A stretch of DNA of 64,000 bases, taken from assembly GCF_000418325.1 (NCBI RefSeq), contig NC_021658.1, forward strand, positions 13,682,501 to 13,746,500, in the 5' to 3' direction. Positions 53,601 to 61,543 of this stretch are shown here, in pieces. The stretch is from Sorangium cellulosum So0157-2 (GTDB taxonomy: Bacteria > Myxococcota_A > Polyangia > Polyangiales > Polyangiaceae). Within the stretch, counting starts at the first letter, position 1; each line of letters opens with the position of its first letter. Below the pieces are notes generated by a model, which was given only the letters and a program-made list of their open reading frames with translations, searched no databases and was not told where the DNA came from. A program made the translations under genes and the position numbers.

Positions 53601-54337
53601 GGGCGGGCTGGTCTGCCATCGACGATCTCCCGCCCGCGTGGGTGGAGCGGCCGTTCGTCGTCGAGGGCGACAGCGTCTTCGTCGTCGGCCGCGGCGGCCC
53701 CGCGGCCAGCGACGCGGACGCGCTCGCCGAGGCGCGCAGCAGCGCGATCGAGCGCCTCGCGTCCGGCCTCGCCGCCGAGCTCGCGAGCTCCCCCGTGGCC
53801 CCCGTGCTCGCCGCGCACCCGCGCGAGGTCGACGAGGCCCGGCCGGAGCAGCGCGCTGAGGTCGTCGAGCGCGTCGCCCGGCGGTTCCTCGCCCAGGTCG
53901 GGTCGCTCGCGACGCCCGAGCGCGTCGACGCCGTGGTGCGTCGCGAGGGCGGCCGCGTCCTCGCCTTCGCGCGCTACCGGCTGACGCGGCCGAGCTTCGA
54001 GGCGGCCGCGGCGAGCTACCGCCAGACGGCCACGTTCCAGGGGCTCACCGTCGCGCGCTTCTTCCCGCTGCTCGAGGCGAGCGCGCGCACCTCCGGCGAG
54101 CTCGTCGTCGTCGCGGTGGAGCGCCCGCGGCGCGGCGCAGATCCGGGCATTGCCGCGGGGGACGTCGTCCTCTCGGTCGACGAGCGCCCGGTCCACTCGG
54201 TCGAGGCCTTCGGGAAGGCCGCGGCGGACGCGTGGGCGCGCACTCCGCCCGGTGGTACGATGGCCCTCCAGATCGAGTCGCGCGGTGAGCGCCGCAGCGT
54301 CAGCTTCGCGAAGCCCCACGCCGAAGGCCCTCGATGA
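50654..54337 (+). CDS. FIST-STAS-zinc-ribbon membrane protein with PDZ tail
   Basis: 1227 residues from ATG 50654. Domains in order: FIST N (~25-215, MVGCSSAGEIAGTA ... LSEGLGVNGSQLVAGL), FIST C (~220-365, PASALLFPLALRATARD), an exact 18-residue duplication (~366-401), an Ala/Arg/Pro linker (~402-528), STAS-like domain 1 (~530-633, VLLDLAGVERITSFGVREW), zinc ribbon 1 (CESCG ... CPRC ~635-670), STAS-like domain 2 (~715-812, IDGLEGQVVFDLSSAPGVT), zinc ribbon 2 (CASCG ... CKRCN ~816-849), a Pro-rich segment, one membrane helix (~918-939) and an extracytoplasmic LPP20-like part plus PDZ (~1150-1225). FIST senses small ligands; STAS is a partner-switch target. The overall fusion is unusual. Confidence 0.85.
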   Translation: MILETFHYDRDTQRWSVRVLPVLDSDRTLVLVFGAPEFLDDPGAIRELRRAYPRSHMVGCSSAGEIAGTAVRDGTLSVAVARFERTTLSAAQVEVASASESFAAGQALARKLDRPGLRGVLVLSEGLGVNGSQLVAGLNAVLPESVVVTGGLSGDGTRFQRTWVCVGDTVRSGLVAAVGLYGEHVVIQHGSKGGWDKFGPERVVTRSAGNVLYEVDGKPALSLYKEYLGDKAAELPASALLFPLALRATARDEKFLVRTVLAVDHERQSMTFAGDVPEGHLVQLMKADFERLVGGAEDAARAASEAAAAGEGALAIAISCVGRRIVLGDRTEEEVEAVLDVLPRGTQVTGFYSYGEISPYAAGHCDLHNQTMTLTVLSEALTPDLHNQTMTLTVLSEALTPVPRSHGAAPGTLRAARDGGEEARPLGRAARPLVEEARPLVEQARSTGDEARPTVRVPPNGQRTARPRIPGPPSGPLLAGPRSGPLLAGARSEPVSSGRLPTTVDRPSPSSWSPRAAPARIVPPAGAAGRLDGLAFDRQRIGDVLVVRLAGRMTESFKGAALARELDGKVLLDLAGVERITSFGVREWLQMIQAAQPRLRALYLARCSEPVVNQLSMIRRFAGNGQVVSFYAPYCCESCGAQFERLVDCAHDAASLAEGKPPEAVCPRCRGAGAFDDDAATYFGFVAQHGAGAIPPEVREILLELEKGDEPAAGDAVEKSVEGRVTRVKVGSKLTASLRWSRIIDGLEGQVVFDLSSAPGVTADGAARFESALRKLDGAVEAVRIEGCPRLLAERMASPSWPELARLASAVVEGRCASCGAVRAALVEVDKHDVLLRGGHDPRVACKRCNTPLTFDDGARALLSLLGARATRPPSAPPPASAPPPPGASPPPGALPPASASPPRPAVPAAAQPRAGASAAFVALLAGVAIVAAGFAVWRSGARPAEAPPAPAPAPAVSVVPTAPAAPATDPRAPAPSASARARAGWSAIDDLPPAWVERPFVVEGDSVFVVGRGGPAASDADALAEARSSAIERLASGLAAELASSPVAPVLAAHPREVDEARPEQRAEVVERVARRFLAQVGSLATPERVDAVVRREGGRVLAFARYRLTRPSFEAAAASYRQTATFQGLTVARFFPLLEASARTSGELVVVAVERPRRGADPGIAAGDVVLSVDERPVHSVEAFGKAAADAWARTPPGGTMALQIESRGERRSVSFAKPHAEGPR
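51749..51856. repeat. Perfect 54-bp tandem duplication inside the FIST gene
   Basis: Two identical 54-bp copies (51749-51802 and 51803-51856), each encoding DLHNQTMTLTVLSEALTP in frame. FIST domains normally end with one such strand (HNQTMTLTVLSE), so the second copy is an add-on at the exact C-terminal border of the FIST domain. No base difference separates the copies, which points to a recent event or gene conversion. Confidence 0.95.
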
Positions 54338-54404
54338 GCACCCCGATCGCCCGCCGCGCTCCCTCCGAAGTGACGCTGCCGGCCCGCACCGCGGAGGCGA
54401 GCGC

Positions 54405-57053
54405 ATGACCGAGCGCCCCGCCGCGGGCCCCCTGAGCGCCGCGTCGCGCCGCCTTACCGCGCTCGGCAGGTACCGCCTGCTCAAGAAGATCGGCATGGGC
54501 GGGATGGCCGAGATCTGGGTGGCCTCCGTCGCGGGCATCTCGGGCGTGAGGAAGATCTGCGTCGTCAAGCGGATCCTCCCGCACCTCGCCGACAGCCCCG
54601 AGTTCGTGCGGATGTTCCTCGACGAGGCGCGCATCGCCGCCACCCTGGACCACCCCAACCTGGTCCAGATGTACGACATCGAGGAGGTCGACGGCGTGCC
54701 GGTGATCGCCATGGAGTACCTCCACGGCGAGGACCTCAGGACGATCAAGAAGTCGCTCCGGTCGGCGAACCGGCGGATGCCGGTCGAGCACGCGATCACC
54801 ATCGCGGCCTCGGTCTCGGCCGGGCTCCACTACGCGCACGAGAAGGTCGGCTTCGACGGCAAGCCGCTCGACATCGTCCACCGCGACGTGTCCCCGCACA
54901 ACGTGTTCGTCACGTACGACGGGGCCGTGAAGATCCTCGACTTCGGGATCGCGAAGGCGGCGAACCGCGTCAACGAGACGCGCGACGGCGCGCTCAAGGG
55001 CAAGGTCCCGTACATGTCGCCCGAGCAGTGCACGAGCGATAGGCTCGATCGCCGGAGCGACATCTACTCGGTGGGCATCCTGCTCTACGAGATGTCGACG
55101 GGCAGCCGGCTGTTCCGGCGCGGCGCCACCGAGTTCGAGCTGATGCGGGCGATCGTCGAGGATCCGGTGATGCCGCCGAGCCAGGTGTGCGACGACTACC
55201 CGCCGGAGCTCGAGCGGATCGTGCTCAAGTGCATGGAGCGGGACCGGGAGAAGCGGTACGCGACCGCGCGGGAGCTCCAGATCGACCTCGAGGCGTTCGC
55301 CCGGGAGGAGCGGCTCGCCACCTCGTCGCTCGCGCTGTCGTCGTTCATGGCGGAGCTGTTCGGCCAGCGGGTCGAGGCGTGGCGGGGCGCGCTCGCCTCG
55401 GAGGCGGAGCTCCTGTCGCACATCGTCCAGAAGCAGGAGTCGACCCAGCGCGACGACTCGTCCGCGGGCGATCTCGACGCCGTGGGCGGGGCGCCGCAGG
55501 GCGCGCTCAGCGCCGAGCGCCCCGGCGGGGTCGCGACCAAGGTGTCGGCGCCGCTCTTCTCATCAGCGTCGCGGCTCGAGGCCGCGCACGACCCGGATCC
55601 GCCGCCGCCGCGCTCGAGGAGGCTCCCGTCGCTCGTGGACGCCGGTCCCGGGGCCGAGGCCGAGGAGGCGCACGGGCACGGGCCCCGGGCCCTCACGGTG
55701 ACCAAGCGCCGGCTGGGCGGCCTGCTCATCGTCTCGATGTCGGGGCGGATGACCGAGGAGCTCCACGGCCTCGCGGTCGCGCGGGGCATCGCTGGCCGCG
55801 TGCTCTTCGACCTGGGCGGGGTGCAGCGGGTCACGTCGTTCGGCGTGCGCGAGTGGATGGCGATGCTGGCCGAGGTGTCGCGGAGCGCGCCCGAGATCTA
55901 CGTCGGCCGCTGCACCGAGCCGATCGTGAACCAGGTCAGCATGATCCGCCGCTTCTTCGGCGACGGGCGCATCGTGTCGTTCTACGGCCCGTACCGGTGC
56001 GAGCGCTGCGGCGCCACGTTCGAGCGGCTGTTCGACTGCGACCGGGACGCGCACCTCGTCAGGACGCACGATCCGCCCGCGAGCCCCTGCCCGCGCTGCG
56101 GCGGGGCGGCGGTGTTCGACGACGACGCCGAGAGCTACTTCGCGTTCGCGGCCGCGCACGCGGGGATCCAGCTGCCCGAGGACGTGCGGGCCGCGCTCGA
56201 CGAGCTCGCGCGGCTCGACGCCGGGACCCACGAGGCGATCGAGAAGACGGTGGACGAGCGCGGGACGCGCATCCGCGTGCGCGGGAGGCTCGACGCGCAC
56301 GTCCGGTGGAAGCGCGCGCTCGACGGGATCGAGGGGGATCTCGTCCTCGATCTCACGGCGGCGGCGGGGGTGACGCCCGAGGGGGCGCAGGCGCTCACGC
56401 TCTCGCTGCGCGCGCTGGGCGACGAGGTGACGTCGATCCGGATCGAGGGCTGTCCGGTCGCGCTGCTGGAGCACCTCGCCGCGGCGAGCCCCTCGCTCGG
56501 GGCGGCGGTGGTCTCGGCGCTCGTCGACGGCGCCTGCGAGCGGTGCAGCGCGCCCCGGCAGACGCTGCTCGACGTGCGGGAGGCGGCCCAGGCGGCGCTC
56601 GAGGACCGGGAGCCGTACATGCCGTGCAAGCGGTGCAACGCGCCGCTCTCGTTCGCGGCGCTCCTGCCGGTGCTGAAGCGGCTCGGCGCCGCGCTGGAGC
56701 CGGCGCGAGCGCCGTCCGGCGCGCCCGGGCCGGCCGCGACGAGGCGCTCCGCCGGGATGGCGCCGGCGGCAGCGGGGGCGCCGGCGGCGTCGGCGGCGGG
56801 GGCGCCGGGGGCGGGGGCGTCGGCGGCGGGGGCGCTGGCGGCGGGGGCGTCGGGAGCGCCGGCGGGGGCGCTGGCTTCCGGGGCAGCGGGGGCGCAGGCG
56901 GCGAAGGCGCCGGCATCCGCGCCGGCGGCGCGGGCGCCGGCTTCCGGGGCGCCGGCGTCGCGGGGGCCGGCGTCGGGCGCGCCGGGGTACCGCCGTTCGG
57001 ATCGTGGTCGTAGCGGAGCGCGCACGGCGCCGTGTCGCTCTCGACGTCGCTGA
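54405..57053 (+). CDS. Ser/Thr protein kinase with double STAS/zinc-ribbon module
   Basis: 882 residues from ATG 54405 after GCGGAGGCGAGCGC. Kinase domain ~25-300: P-loop KKIGMGGMAEIW, Lys in CVVKRIL, HRDVSPHNVF, DFGIAK and YMSPEQC. Then a linker (~300-425) and the same array seen in the FIST protein: STAS-like domain 1 (~429-530, VTSFGVREWMAML), CERCG/CPRCGG ribbon (~532-567), STAS-like domain 2 (~617-705), CERCS/CKRCN ribbon (~711-745). The C-terminal ~130 residues are Ala/Gly/Pro repeats ending in an out-of-character Arg-rich tail. The FIST protein instead continues into a membrane-PDZ tail, which here is a separate gene overlapping this one by 22 bp. A frameshift is possible. Confidence 0.85.
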   Translation: MTERPAAGPLSAASRRLTALGRYRLLKKIGMGGMAEIWVASVAGISGVRKICVVKRILPHLADSPEFVRMFLDEARIAATLDHPNLVQMYDIEEVDGVPVIAMEYLHGEDLRTIKKSLRSANRRMPVEHAITIAASVSAGLHYAHEKVGFDGKPLDIVHRDVSPHNVFVTYDGAVKILDFGIAKAANRVNETRDGALKGKVPYMSPEQCTSDRLDRRSDIYSVGILLYEMSTGSRLFRRGATEFELMRAIVEDPVMPPSQVCDDYPPELERIVLKCMERDREKRYATARELQIDLEAFAREERLATSSLALSSFMAELFGQRVEAWRGALASEAELLSHIVQKQESTQRDDSSAGDLDAVGGAPQGALSAERPGGVATKVSAPLFSSASRLEAAHDPDPPPPRSRRLPSLVDAGPGAEAEEAHGHGPRALTVTKRRLGGLLIVSMSGRMTEELHGLAVARGIAGRVLFDLGGVQRVTSFGVREWMAMLAEVSRSAPEIYVGRCTEPIVNQVSMIRRFFGDGRIVSFYGPYRCERCGATFERLFDCDRDAHLVRTHDPPASPCPRCGGAAVFDDDAESYFAFAAAHAGIQLPEDVRAALDELARLDAGTHEAIEKTVDERGTRIRVRGRLDAHVRWKRALDGIEGDLVLDLTAAAGVTPEGAQALTLSLRALGDEVTSIRIEGCPVALLEHLAAASPSLGAAVVSALVDGACERCSAPRQTLLDVREAAQAALEDREPYMPCKRCNAPLSFAALLPVLKRLGAALEPARAPSGAPGPAATRRSAGMAPAAAGAPAASAAGAPGAGASAAGALAAGASGAPAGALASGAAGAQAAKAPASAPAARAPASGAPASRGPASGAPGYRRSDRGRSGARTAPCRSRRR

Positions 57054-57895
57054 AGTATTCGCGCTGGGCGTTCGCGGCGGTCGGGGCGGCGGCGGCGCTG
57101 CTGGTCCTCAGCGTGGGCTACGCGTACCTGGGCTGGGGCCGCCCGCGCCCCGTCGCCGGCCCGGGCGCCGCGCCCGCGGCGAGCGCGAGGTGGCGCCCCG
57201 CGCCGCCGGCCGACGAGGTGCCTGCCTGGATGCAGCAGCCGTTCGCCGCCGAGGGCGACGCGATCTTCGTGGTCGGCGAGGGCGCAGGCGAGACCCGCGA
57301 GGCGGCGCTGTCGGTCGCGCGCGCCGACGCGATCTCCCGGCTCGCGAGCAACGTCGTGCCCGCGCTCGCGGGGTCGCAGGCGCACGCCTTCCTCGAGGCG
57401 CGCGGCGGCGGCGCGCGGCGGCCCGGCATGGCGGAGGCCGAGGCGAACCGCTACCTGAAGCAGGTCGGCGCGTTCGCCACCCCCGAGCGCGTCGACGCGC
57501 GCTTCCAGGAGCGCGACGGCGCCGTGATGGCCGTGGCGCGCTACCGCATGCGCAAGGAGAGCTTCGACGCGGCGGTGCAGAGCTACCGGCGCACGGAGAG
57601 CGCGTTCGGCATGACCGCGGCGCCCGTCTTCCCCCTGCTCGAAGGCGAGCTGAAGACGAGCGGCGACGCCGTCGTCGTGGCCGTGGACGAGCGCAGCCCC
57701 GCCCAGGCCGCGGGCGTCCGCGTCGGCGACGTGGTGGTCGCCGTCAACGGCCGGCCGCTCGCCAACTTTGATGCATTGCGTTATTCGCTGTCGAGCCTGC
57801 CGGAGGGCGCCGCGGTCGAGCTCACGGTCGAGTCGGGCGGCGCGCGGCGGACGCTCGCGATCAAGAGCGCGAGCGGGGCGCGGAAGGGCGGCTGA
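57032..57895 (+). CDS. Membrane-anchored LPP20-like/PDZ protein
   Basis: 287 residues from GTG 57032; an in-frame TAG lies 21 bp upstream (57011-57013). One membrane helix (AAVGAAAALLVLSVGYAYLGW, ~residues 15-35). The rest matches the tail of the FIST protein: PAWMQQPFAAEGDAIFVVGE, KQVGAFATPERVDARF, YRMRKESFDAAVQSYRRTESAFG and a PDZ domain at ~205-285 (AAGVRVGDVVVAVNGRPL). It overlaps the kinase gene by 22 bp. Probably the extracytoplasmic part of the kinase-coupled pathway. Whether it is translated alone or via a frameshift cannot be told from sequence. Confidence 0.75.
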   Translation: MSLSTSLKYSRWAFAAVGAAAALLVLSVGYAYLGWGRPRPVAGPGAAPAASARWRPAPPADEVPAWMQQPFAAEGDAIFVVGEGAGETREAALSVARADAISRLASNVVPALAGSQAHAFLEARGGGARRPGMAEAEANRYLKQVGAFATPERVDARFQERDGAVMAVARYRMRKESFDAAVQSYRRTESAFGMTAAPVFPLLEGELKTSGDAVVVAVDERSPAQAAGVRVGDVVVAVNGRPLANFDALRYSLSSLPEGAAVELTVESGGARRTLAIKSASGARKGG

Positions 57896-58143
57896 GCGGG
57901 CCATTGCGACGAGCGGCGAATACGGCGGCGCGGCGAATGCGGCGGCGCGGCGAATCGGCGGTGGCGCGGGAGTGAAATGCCGGCGCTCCGCGGCGGCGGA
58001 GCCGCTCCCGGCGCTCCGTGGCGGCGGTGTCGCTCTATGGCGTCGCTGAATTTGAGGCCGTCGGCTCCTCGGTCGCCGCGCCGCGGATCGACTGCGGTAT
58101 GCTGGGCGTTGCGGCGTGGCGCTCTCGGTCGGAGGCTTCGGAC

Positions 58144-59973
58144 ATGCGCGGCCTGGAAGAGATCCAAGGGCTGGAGATCGGGACGCTGATCGCCGGCAAG
58201 TACCGCGTGGATCGCCTGCTGGACAAGGGCGCGATGGGCGCGGTGATCGCCGCGACCCACATGGATCTCGGCGAGCTCCGGGCGATCAAGCTGCTGCTCC
58301 CGGCGACCGCGGCCGATCCGGAGATGTGCGAGCGTTTCCTCCGGGAGGCGCGGATCGCGGCGCGCCTGAAGAGCGAGCATGCGGTCAAGGTGCACGACGT
58401 CGGGCGGCTTCCGAGCGGGCTGCCCTTCATGGTGATGGAGTTCCTCGACGGCCGCGATCTCCGGGTCATCCGCAAGAAGCGGGGCCCGCTGCCGGTCGAG
58501 GAGGCGACGCTCTACGTGATCCAGGCCTGCGACGCGCTCGCGGAGGCGCACGCGCTGGGGCTCGTGCACCGCGACGTGAAGCCGGCCAACCTCTTCTTGA
58601 CGCATACCCGCGAGAACGCGCCGTGCATCAAGGTGCTCGACTTCGGGATCTCCAAGGTGTCGGAGGCGGCGTCGCTGGGCGTCTCCGAGATGCGGACGAG
58701 CACGGGTCAGATGCTCGGGACGCCGCACTACATGCCTCCCGAGCAGATGCGCGGGCAGCGCGACGTCGACGCGCGCGCGGACATCTGGGCGGTGGGGTCG
58801 CTGCTGTACGTCCTGCTCACGGGCCGGTATCCGATGCACGCCCGCTCGGTGCAGACGGTCTCGCTGGTGCTCGGCGGCAAGTTCGTGCCGCCGCTGCCGT
58901 CGCAGGTCCGCCGCGGGCTCACGCCGGAGATCGATCCGATCATCATGCGGTGCCTGGAGCGGGATCGCGATCGGCGCTGGCCCGATCTGGCGGAGCTCAC
59001 GCTGGCGCTCCGCCCGTTCGCGCCGCCCGCGGCGGAGCCGCTCGTCGAGCGCATCCAGCGCGTCCTCCGCGGGGGCCTGCGCGACTCGACGTCGGGCGCG
59101 CGCGCGGGCGTGGACGGCGGCGGGGGCGAGGGGGAGCGCGGCCCGATCTCCGCGGCCACGGGCTCGGTTCCGCCTCCGGGCGGCGCGGCGTTCGCGCTGC
59201 GCGCGGAGGGGTTGCGTTCGCCGGCTCCGCCGCCGTCGGCGCCTGGGGAAGAGGTCGATCCGGTGGAGCAGAGCGAGGTCGCCACCCTGCCGGGCACGCC
59301 GCGCGCGCGGGCGGAGGCGGCGCTGGCGGCGGGGGGCGAGGAGGCGCCGGCGGGGGGCGAGGAGGCGCCGGCGGCGGGGGGCGAGGCGGCGCTGGCGGCG
59401 GGGGGCGAGGTGGCCCCGGTGCCGGCCGCGTCGTGCGCGCAGGCGGCCGGTACCGTGGCGCCCCGCGAGGCGGTCACCGTTCCGGCCGGGACTCGCGTCG
59501 ACGAGGCCGTCGAGATGGCGCTCTTCGATGCGAGCGCGCGCGACAGGGACTCCTCGGCGACCTGGGAGCGGCGGTTGCGCTCGCCCTCCCGGGCGGGCCT
59601 GGTCGTGGCGGCGCTGGCGGCGGCGATCGTCGCCGCGCTGCTCGTGAGCGGCGCTCAGCCCGGCGAGCCGCCGCCGGGCCCTCGCGCTTCCGGTGCGACG
59701 CCCGCGGTCGCCCCTGCGCACGAGGCGCGCGGCGCCGACGCTGCGGGTCAGGCCCTCCCGTCCGCCGTGACGTCCTCGGCGCCCCTGCCACCCCCATCCG
59801 GGCCTGTGGCGGACCTCCAGCGCGAGGCGCTCCGGGATCCGATCGGGCGCATGGCTCGCGACCCTTCGGGGCGCACCGCGGCGGTGCCGGGGCTCCCCGC
59901 GAGCCGGAGCCTTCCGGTTCCGGGGTCGTCCCCGCGGCAACAAGGGATATCGGTCAGCGCTCCTCCTCGATGA
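58144..59973 (+). CDS. Membrane Ser/Thr protein kinase
   Basis: 609 residues from ATG 58144, with GGAGGCTTCGGAC upstream. Kinase domain ~17-290: LLDKGAMGAVIAATH (Gly-rich loop), Lys in RAIKLLLP, HRDVKPANLF, DFGISKVSE, YMPPEQMRG. Juxtamembrane Gly/Ala/Glu repeats (AAGGEEAPAGGEEAPAAGGE, ~400-430), then one membrane helix (~485-505, AGLVVAALAAAIVAALLVSG) and a Pro-rich extracytoplasmic end. Typical myxobacterial membrane kinase of the PknB type. It lies ~250 bp after the PDZ gene and is not clearly in its operon. It may act on the STAS proteins or elsewhere. Confidence 0.9.
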   Translation: MRGLEEIQGLEIGTLIAGKYRVDRLLDKGAMGAVIAATHMDLGELRAIKLLLPATAADPEMCERFLREARIAARLKSEHAVKVHDVGRLPSGLPFMVMEFLDGRDLRVIRKKRGPLPVEEATLYVIQACDALAEAHALGLVHRDVKPANLFLTHTRENAPCIKVLDFGISKVSEAASLGVSEMRTSTGQMLGTPHYMPPEQMRGQRDVDARADIWAVGSLLYVLLTGRYPMHARSVQTVSLVLGGKFVPPLPSQVRRGLTPEIDPIIMRCLERDRDRRWPDLAELTLALRPFAPPAAEPLVERIQRVLRGGLRDSTSGARAGVDGGGGEGERGPISAATGSVPPPGGAAFALRAEGLRSPAPPPSAPGEEVDPVEQSEVATLPGTPRARAEAALAAGGEEAPAGGEEAPAAGGEAALAAGGEVAPVPAASCAQAAGTVAPREAVTVPAGTRVDEAVEMALFDASARDRDSSATWERRLRSPSRAGLVVAALAAAIVAALLVSGAQPGEPPPGPRASGATPAVAPAHEARGADAAGQALPSAVTSSAPLPPPSGPVADLQREALRDPIGRMARDPSGRTAAVPGLPASRSLPVPGSSPRQQGISVSAPPR

Positions 59974-60021
59974 CGCAGAGGAGAGGACGAGCTCCACCCA
60001 CCAGGAGTCCGGAGAGAGAGC

Positions 60022-60912
60022 TCAAGGCAAAGGCCCCGGCGACGGGGCCGACGCGGGGTGCATCTGCTGCAATGCATAGCGAATGCCGCTCTGGAGCGTG
60101 CCAGATGTCACGATCGATCCCAGATCGATGCCCAGCTCCACGAGGGTCTGCGCCACCGACGGCTTGATCCCCGTGAGCACGACCTTCGCGCCGACGAGGC
60201 CAACCGCCCGAGCGGCGCGGACGAGGGTATCAGCCACGCTCGAGTCGACGTCGCGAACGCCGGTGATGTCCAGGATCGCGACGGAGGCCTGCCTCGCGAC
60301 GACGCCGTCGAGGAGCGTGTCGAGCACCTGGCTCGCGCGGGTGCTATCGATGGTGCCGATGAGCGGCATGACGACGATCTTGTCGGCGATCGGGATCAAC
60401 GGGGTGCTGAGCTCTCGCACGGTCGCCGCATGCGCTTCTCTCTCGTCCGAGAGCTGTCGTGCGATGTGCTCCGACGTGACGTCCCAGAAGATACCCTGGA
60501 TCCCCACGATCTCGCCGCGCACGTCGCGCACCGGCGCCTTGATCACCTTGACGTAGATCATCTCTCCGGTCGCAGGCACCCTGTGCTCCTCGATCGTCTC
60601 GAAGGCCTGACCGGTCTTCAACAAATGGGCGTCATCCTGCCTGTACTTCTCGGCCAGCTCGCGCGGGTAGAGTTCGAACGGCGTTTTTCCGCGAAGCTCC
60701 TCCATGGACATCCCCACCGACGCGAGGAGCGCGCGGTTCGCGAAGACACACCGCCCGTCCAGATCGCTCTGGTAGATGCTTTGAGGGAGCATGTCGAGGA
60801 GCGACAGATGAACGAGGTCGCGCTCGCGCCAGGCTTTCTCCGCGCGCTCCAGCTCGGCGACGCGTTGACGCAGACGGGTCAGCTCTTCTCGGTCATCCTC
60901 ACCCTTCATCAT
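60022..60912 (-). CDS. PAS-STAS protein (RsbR-like)
   Basis: 296 residues from ATG 60912 after GGAGGGGGCATTCC; ATG 60909 is an alternative. N-terminal coiled coil (REELTRLRQRVAELERAEKAW), then a PAS domain (~40-155, LLDMLPQSIYQSDLDGRCVFANRALLASVGM ... GEIVGIQGIFWDVT), then a C-terminal STAS domain (~170-285, PLIPIADKIVVMPLIGTID ... VAILDITGVRDVDSSVADTLVRAARAVGLVGAKVVLTG) with the RsbR-type conserved Ser/Thr region. Stressosome-like sensor that would be phosphorylated by a switch kinase. It converges on the second kinase gene with a ~48-bp gap. Confidence 0.9.
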   Translation of the reverse strand: MMKGEDDREELTRLRQRVAELERAEKAWRERDLVHLSLLDMLPQSIYQSDLDGRCVFANRALLASVGMSMEELRGKTPFELYPRELAEKYRQDDAHLLKTGQAFETIEEHRVPATGEMIYVKVIKAPVRDVRGEIVGIQGIFWDVTSEHIARQLSDEREAHAATVRELSTPLIPIADKIVVMPLIGTIDSTRASQVLDTLLDGVVARQASVAILDITGVRDVDSSVADTLVRAARAVGLVGAKVVLTGIKPSVAQTLVELGIDLGSIVTSGTLQSGIRYALQQMHPASAPSPGPLP

Positions 60913-61543
60913 TGGAATGCCCCCTCCGTGCCGTGCACGGTCCGCATCGGATCGAGGCGTAGCATGGGTGCGCCTCGCTCCACAACAAGCTCGCCCCTGT
61001 GAGCCAGGACGAGAACAGCCGTTCGGTCGCGGCCGTGTCGCCCCCCCCGCTGCGAACTCGCGTGCTCCGGGCCTGTCTGTCCCTGCCGAGCCCGCCGGAG
61101 AGCACAGGGGATCAAGACAGGCGCCGTGTGCGTCAGCGTGCGATGCCATGCTCGGCAGGTCATGGGAGCGTCGTTCGTGGAACAGAGGCGCGCCGGTGCT
61201 CACGTCGCCGTACTCACATCGTTTGAGCGGCCATTGCCCGGAACCGTCTTCCGTCTTACCTCCCTCGTGCGCGTCCGCGCTGACTCCGGGAAGTCGCGCA
61301 CGCGCACGCGCACGCGCACGGAGGACGAGCACGGAAGAGGGCAGACGGGAGAGGGGCGACGGAGAGGGCAGACGGGAGAGGGGCGACGAGACGGAAGAGG
61401 ACTGCATGAAGCCCGAACGAAAACCGCTCTAACGCACCAAGCCGCCAGAGAGGAACGACACACCGGCAGTCCTCGCGACGTCTTCGCGTCTCGACGGCGG
61501 GCGAGGTGGGCTCAACGCATCCTGAGCGCGCCGTGGCGGCGGC
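60913..61543. other. Intergenic region with short tandem repeats
   Basis: 631 bp between the PAS-STAS gene and sodC. It contains about four copies of GCGCAC (61295-61320) and a perfect 27-bp tandem pair at 61336-61389 (AGAGGGCAGACGGGAGAGGG...). The part next to 60912 is the PAS-STAS leader. No credible coding frame; the open frames are repeat artefacts. Confidence 0.6.

Noticed and set aside
51107..54802. 1231-codon minus-strand open frame opposite the FIST gene
   Set aside because: Mirror of strong GC3 bias in the FIST gene; composition is Arg/Ala/Gly/His without motifs.
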